Below are positions 6,239 through 9,420 of a stretch of DNA of 9,420 nt, piece after piece. The notes under the pieces were generated by a model. That model searched no databases. It was not told where the DNA came from and saw only the letters and a program-made list of their open reading frames with translations. The stretch comes from an alpha proteobacterium 3107 (GTDB taxonomy: Bacteria > Pseudomonadota > Alphaproteobacteria > Rhodobacterales > Rhodobacteraceae): assembly GCA_001483205.1 (NCBI GenBank), contig JPPB01000298.1, positions 1 through 9,420 on the forward strand. Direction: 5' to 3'. The first letter of the stretch is position 1, and each line of letters begins with the position of its first letter. A program made the translations under genes and the position numbers.

Positions 6239-8593
6239 ATGACCGTAGAGGAAATCTTCGAGACTATGGCATATGGCCCCGCCCCCGAGGACGCGCGCCC
6301 GGCGCTGGACTGGCTCGCCCGGCACAAGGCCCGGTTCGGCCATTTCATCGACGGCGCACATACCCCGCCCGGCAAGGGGTTCAAATCCTGCAATCCGGCG
6401 ACGGGGGAAACGCTGGCCCGCCTTACCCAGGCAACCCGGGCGGATGTGGACACCGCCGTTGCCGCCGCGCGCAAGGCGGGGCCGGACTGGGCGGGGGCGT
6501 CCGGCCATGACCGGGCCCGCGCACTCTATGCCCTTGCGCGGCTGATGCAGAAACACTCCCGGCTGCTCGCGGTTCTGGAAACGCTCGACAACGGCAAGCC
6601 GATCCGCGAAAGCCGTGACATCGATATTCCGCTTGCGATCCGGCATTTCTATTACCACGCTGGTCTGGCCCGACTGATGGAGACCGAACTGCCGGACGCC
6701 GCGCCTGTCGGGGTCTGCGGCCAGATTATCCCATGGAATTTCCCCCTGCTGATGCTGGCGTGGAAAATTGCCCCCGCGCTTGCCACTGGTAATACCGTGG
6801 TTCTGAAACCGGCGGAATACACCTCTTTGACCGCGCTGCTGTTTGCCGAAATCTGTGAGCAGGCGGGCTTGCCTGGCGGTGTCGTCAACATCGTTACCGG
6901 CGATGGCGCGGTAGGTCAGATGATCGTGACCCATCCGGGTATCGACAAAATCGCCTTTACCGGCTCCACCTCGGTCGGGCGACAGATACGGCAGGCCACC
7001 GCCGGGTCCGGCAAGGCGCTGACGCTGGAGCTGGGCGGCAAATCCCCCTATGTCGTCTTTGATGACGCCGACATTGACAGCGCCGTCGAGGGGCTGGTCG
7101 ATTCGATCTGGTTCAATCAGGGGCAGGTCTGTTGCGCAGGGTCACGGCTATTGGTGCAGGAGGGCATCGCCGGGCGATTCTATGACCGGCTCAAGGCCCG
7201 GATGGACGGGCTGCGCATCGGTGACCCGCTTGACAAATGCGTCGATGTGGGCGCGATCGTCGATCCGGTGCAGTTGCGGGCCATCACCCGGATGGTCAGC
7301 GAAGGCGGTGCAGAGGGCGATGTTCACCACGCCCGCGCGCCCCTGCCCGAAGGGGGCTGCTTCTATCCGCCGACACTGATCACCGGCCTGCATCCCGCCG
7401 CCCGCCTGATGCAGGAAGAGATTTTCGGCCCGGTGCTGGTGTCGGCCACCTTCCGCACCCCGGCAGAGGCCGTGGCGCTCGCCAATAACAGCCGCTACGG
7501 GCTGGCGGCCTCGGTGTGGACAGAGAGCGTCAATCTCGCGCTCGACATCGCGCCGAAACTGGCGGCGGGGGTGGTGTGGGTGAACGCCTCCAACCTGTTT
7601 GACGCTGCCGCCCCGTTTGGCGGGGTGCGCGAAAGCGGCTTCGGGCGAGAGGGTGGTTGGGAAGGGCTGGCGGCCTATACCCGGCCCAAGGGCGAGGCCG
7701 GGCCGCTGGAACGGGTTGCGCCGGTGGCCGGGACGCCGGTGGCCGCGCCGCAGGACAGTATCGACCGGACCGCGAAGCTCTATATCGGCGGCAGGCAGGT
7801 CAGGCCCGATGGCGGTTACAGCATCCCGGTGCTCTCGCCCCGGCAAAGGCTGCTCGGCCATGTGGCGCACGCCAACCGCAAGGACGTTCGGGGTGCGGTC
7901 GAGGCAGCGGTGAACGCAAGAGGCTGGGCCGGTAAGAGCGGTCATGCACGGGCGCAGGTGCTCTATTATATCGCCGAGAACCTTTCCGCCCGTGCGGATG
8001 AATTTGCCCGGCGCATCAACGCCATGACCGGCGGGAACGACGGCGGGCGAGAGGTCGATGCCGCCATCCGCCGCCTGTTCACCTATGGAGCGTGGGCGGA
8101 CAAATACGATGGCCGGGCATATGGTGTGCCGATCCGGGGGGTTGCGCTGGCGATGAACGAACCGGTGGGGGTGATCGGGGCACTGTGCGCGGACGAGGTG
8201 CCTCTGCTCGGGTTGGTCTCGGTGATGGCCCCGGCGATGGCCATGGGCAACAGATGCGTTCTGGTCGCCTCGCAACCCTGGCCGCTGGCCGCCGCTGATT
8301 TCTGCCAGGTGTTGGAAACGTCGGATGTGCCCGCCGGGGTTGTCAATATCCTGACCGGTGATCATGCAGAGCTGGCCGGGACGCTGGCGGATCACATGGA
8401 GGTCGATGCGGTATGGAGCTTTTCGTCGAGTGACCTTTCGGGCGAGGTCGAGCGCCGCAGTGCTGCCAGCCTCAAGCGCACATGGGTCAATCACGCCCGC
8501 GCGCGGGACTGGTTCGGCCCCGCCGGGGAGGGCCACGTGTTTCTGGCGCAGGCCACTGAGATCAAGACCATATGGGTGCCTTATGGTGAATGA
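6239..8593 (+). CDS. ALDH16-like aldehyde dehydrogenase with a second, truncated pseudo-ALDH domain
   Basis: A 784-residue protein. Residues about 40-485 are a complete NAD(P)-dependent aldehyde dehydrogenase with IIPWNFPLLM (N167 stabilises the oxyanion), the cofactor motif FTGSTSVGR, LELGGKSP (general base E264), GQVCCAG (nucleophile C298) and EEIFGPVL. A linker at about 486-505 leads to a second ALDH-like part (about 506-784). This part resembles the Rossmann half (IGALCADEVPLLGLVSVMAP, NRCVLVASQPWPL, GVVNILTGD) and ends in IKTIWVPYGE like an ALDH tail, but it has no ELGGK or catalytic cysteine segment. This is the ALDH16 layout, known in animals (ALDH16A1) and bacteria such as Loktanella. 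The catalytic Cys is kept here, so activity is expected. It starts four bases after deoC; acetaldehyde from DeoC is the likely substrate, by inference. The start ATG 6239 has AGGA very close. Confidence 0.92.
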   Translation: MTVEEIFETMAYGPAPEDARPALDWLARHKARFGHFIDGAHTPPGKGFKSCNPATGETLARLTQATRADVDTAVAAARKAGPDWAGASGHDRARALYALARLMQKHSRLLAVLETLDNGKPIRESRDIDIPLAIRHFYYHAGLARLMETELPDAAPVGVCGQIIPWNFPLLMLAWKIAPALATGNTVVLKPAEYTSLTALLFAEICEQAGLPGGVVNIVTGDGAVGQMIVTHPGIDKIAFTGSTSVGRQIRQATAGSGKALTLELGGKSPYVVFDDADIDSAVEGLVDSIWFNQGQVCCAGSRLLVQEGIAGRFYDRLKARMDGLRIGDPLDKCVDVGAIVDPVQLRAITRMVSEGGAEGDVHHARAPLPEGGCFYPPTLITGLHPAARLMQEEIFGPVLVSATFRTPAEAVALANNSRYGLAASVWTESVNLALDIAPKLAAGVVWVNASNLFDAAAPFGGVRESGFGREGGWEGLAAYTRPKGEAGPLERVAPVAGTPVAAPQDSIDRTAKLYIGGRQVRPDGGYSIPVLSPRQRLLGHVAHANRKDVRGAVEAAVNARGWAGKSGHARAQVLYYIAENLSARADEFARRINAMTGGNDGGREVDAAIRRLFTYGAWADKYDGRAYGVPIRGVALAMNEPVGVIGALCADEVPLLGLVSVMAPAMAMGNRCVLVASQPWPLAAADFCQVLETSDVPAGVVNILTGDHAELAGTLADHMEVDAVWSFSSSDLSGEVERRSAASLKRTWVNHARARDWFGPAGEGHVFLAQATEIKTIWVPYGE

Positions 8594-8713
8594 GTGCCGG
8601 GAGCGGGTGGGGGCTTTCCGATCAGCGCCGGGCGTGGCCTGCACCATGATGAGGCCTCTGCATATCGGCGCAGCCGGGCAGCCGACGTCCCGCCCCCCAA
8701 CCGGAGCCACCCC
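8594..8713. other. 120-base gap between the ALDH gene and the DUF5665 gene
   Basis: No coding signal is convincing here, although the DUF5665 frame stays open back to an ATG at 8594. I see a GAGGCCTC palindrome (8651-8658) and GC-rich runs, but no clear promoter or terminator. The DUF5665 gene may be read as part of the deoC-ALDH transcript. Confidence 0.3.
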
Positions 8714-8986
8714 ATGAGTGCCGAAGACGACACCCTTGCCGCAGAGATCACCCGGTTGCGGGCCGAGGTCGCCCGGCTGAACGCCAACCGCTTCGTGCGC
8801 CTGCACCGCAGCCTGTCAGGCATGTTCGCGGTGCAGTTCCTGCGCGGGCTGGCCTTTGGCCTCGGCTCGGTGGTGGGCGCGACGATTCTGGTCTCGCTGT
8901 TGGTCTACACGCTGTCGAACATCAATTTTGTCCCGGTGATCGGGGGGTGGGGGAAAGAGATCGCCGACATCATCCGCGCCCCGTGA
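8714..8986 (+). CDS. DUF5665-family small membrane protein
   Basis: A 90-residue protein. Residues about 7-25 form a charged leucine-spaced helix (LAAEITRLRAEVARLNA) predicted to coil. They are followed by NRFVRLHRS and a conserved LRGLAFGLGSVVGATILVSL leading into one transmembrane helix (about 44-68). The tail NFVPVIGGWGKEIADIIRAP would be an amphipathic helix near the membrane. This matches the DUF5665 family, whose function is unknown. The start at 8714 is supported by GGAG 7 bases upstream and by the family N-terminus; the open frame to 8594 is rejected. It lies between the ALDH gene and rpsO and is probably expressed from the same direction, with no evidence of a functional link to either. 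Confidence 0.85.
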   Translation: MSAEDDTLAAEITRLRAEVARLNANRFVRLHRSLSGMFAVQFLRGLAFGLGSVVGATILVSLLVYTLSNINFVPVIGGWGKEIADIIRAP

Positions 8987-8997
8987 CCCTCTTGACC

Positions 8998-9022
8998 GGT
9001 ATGCCCCCATGACCCGCATACC
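8998..9022. repeat. Perfect 7-base inverted repeat after the DUF5665 gene
   Basis: GGTATGC (8998-9004) and GCATACC (9016-9022) are perfect complements around an 11-base spacer, 11 bases after the DUF5665 stop. It directly follows TTGACC (8992-8997), a -35-like hexamer, so it could be an operator. It could also be a transcription-ending hairpin, but no T run follows. Undecided. Confidence 0.4.
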
Positions 9023-9075
9023 CCGCGTGATCAGTGCCGCGCACGAATCCCCTTTCCCTTGCGGACGAAATCCCC

Positions 9076-9081
9076 TATACG
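9076..9081 (+). promoter_or_regulatory. Possible -10 box of the rpsO promoter
   Basis: TATACG, about 100 bases before the rpsO start, lies in an otherwise GC-rich region after the run TTTCCCTTGCGG. The -35 element at the right distance (TTTCCC, about 9053-9058) is poor. Transcription would start near 9088, leaving a leader of about 94 bases. Confidence 0.3.
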
Positions 9082-9105
9082 GTGCGCCGCTGGCCTCTGC
9101 TGTGC

Positions 9106-9164
9106 CGGTTGCTCCACGGGCCTGTGCTGGACGACATCCCGGCCTGCGCCATCACCCTCAACCG
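9106..9164 (+). promoter_or_regulatory. Possible structured rpsO leader (S15 autoregulation)
   Basis: CGGTTG (9106-9111) pairs perfectly with CAACCG (9159-9164). The stem closes a 47-base region that holds further short pairings (CGGG/CCCG at 9117-9120 and 9138-9141). It ends 6 bases before the AGGAG of rpsO. S15 is known to repress its own translation by binding structured leaders in several bacterial groups, so such an element is plausible here. Pairing was found by eye, without energy calculation or covariation. Confidence 0.25.
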
Positions 9165-9170
9165 ATGAAA

Positions 9171-9175
9171 AGGAG
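9171..9175 (+). promoter_or_regulatory. Ribosome binding site of rpsO
   Basis: AGGAG within AAAAGGAGA, 6 bases before the ATG at 9182. It is one of the strongest Shine-Dalgarno sites in the window and fits a highly expressed ribosomal protein. Confidence 0.7.
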
Positions 9176-9181
9176 ACCCCG

Positions 9182-9420
9182 ATGTCGATCACTGCCGAAG
9201 AAAAGGCCAAGGTGCTGAAGGATTTCGCGACCCATGACGGCGATACCGGTTCGCCCGAGGTTCAGGTGGCCCTGCTGACCTCGCGCATCGTCACGCTGAC
9301 CGGGCACTTCAAAACCCACAAGAAGGACAACCATTCCCGCCGGGGCCTGCTGAAGCTGGTGGCCCAGAGGCGGAAACTGCTCGATTATCTCAAAGGCCGG
9401 GACGAGGCGCGGTATCAGTC
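9182..9420 (+). CDS. rpsO: 30S ribosomal protein S15, 3' end outside the window
   Basis: Seventy-nine codons of S15 are visible; the family is about 89 residues, so roughly the last ten are cut off by the window edge. S15 binds the central domain of 16S rRNA early in small-subunit assembly and bridges to 23S rRNA. The conserved features are [16 protein letters not shown] (21-36), the rRNA-contacting [15 protein letters not shown] (46-60) and RRKLLDYL (63-70). The start has a strong AGGAG. In many proteobacteria rpsO lies beside truB and pnp; here the upstream neighbour is the DUF5665 gene. Confidence 0.97.
   Translation, partial: MSITAEEKAKVLKDFATHDGDTGSPEVQVALLTSRIVTLTGHFKTHKKDNHSRRGLLKLVAQRRKLLDYLKGRDEARYQ

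Noticed and set aside
6191..6934. Minus-strand frame opposite the start of the ALDH gene
   Set aside because: Antisense shadow with no start signal and no motif.
8594..8713. Upstream ATG at 8594 as start of the DUF5665 gene
   Set aside because: The extra 40 residues are not family-like, and a good GGAG precedes the ATG at 8714.
7148..8806. Long open frame (about 552 codons) on the minus strand opposite the ALDH gene
   Set aside because: It is a mirror of the high-GC codon bias of the ALDH gene. Its translation is rich in Arg, His, Gly and Pro with no recognisable domain, while the plus-strand frame has full ALDH motifs.
9009..9218. Plus-strand frame running into rpsO in another register
   Set aside because: It covers the rpsO leader and start, and its translation is basic and proline-rich. 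rpsO is unambiguous in the correct frame.

Overview
The window looks like chromosomal DNA from a GC-rich alphaproteobacterium, most likely a member of the Rhodobacteraceae/Roseobacter group. This rests on the strong G/C bias at third codon positions, the LdtR-like MarR regulator, a helix-turn-helix gene overlapping sdhE, a DUF5665 protein, and a double-domain ALDH16-type aldehyde dehydrogenase. No database search was possible, so all family calls come from reading the translated sequence.

Layout. Positions 1-134 hold no convincing gene, only a short open frame at the left edge and a weak terminator-like hairpin. A leftward block follows: an LdtR-like MarR regulator (135-632), the flavinylation factor sdhE (694-969), and a helix-turn-helix/coiled-coil protein (953-1345) that overlaps sdhE. 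Divergent from this block is a class I beta aspartate-type aminotransferase (1450-2652). Then comes a visibly less GC-rich stretch with two small leftward genes. One encodes a 68-residue membrane-anchored protein (2682-2888). The other encodes a 78-residue protein with a GIY-YIG-like 'RIGMATN...R' motif (2945-3181). Each has a promoter-like sequence of its own.

Next is a sugar-phosphate block. Transaldolase (3301-4281) and ribulose-phosphate 3-epimerase (4358-5038) run leftward and are probably co-transcribed, with rpe first. Across a 170-base divergent control region, deoC (5209-6234) and an ALDH16-like aldehyde dehydrogenase (6239-8593, 4-base gap) run rightward. A small DUF5665 membrane protein (8714-8986) follows, and the window ends inside rpsO, ribosomal protein S15 (9182 onward).

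How the genes fit together. DeoC splits 2-deoxyribose-5-phosphate into glyceraldehyde-3-phosphate and acetaldehyde. The adjacent ALDH is a natural candidate to oxidise acetaldehyde to acetate. Glyceraldehyde-3-phosphate is a substrate or product of transaldolase, and Rpe interconverts the pentose phosphates upstream of it. The locus therefore reads as deoxynucleoside-sugar salvage joined to the non-oxidative pentose phosphate pathway. sdhE and aspC connect to the TCA cycle but need not be functionally linked to this block.

Most of the window is ordinary core metabolism. The points that deserve a second look are the ALDH16 architecture and its pairing with deoC, the small GIY-YIG-like gene with its run of hairpins, and several clean inverted repeats in control regions (679-697, 5153-5183, 8998-9022, 4304-4341).
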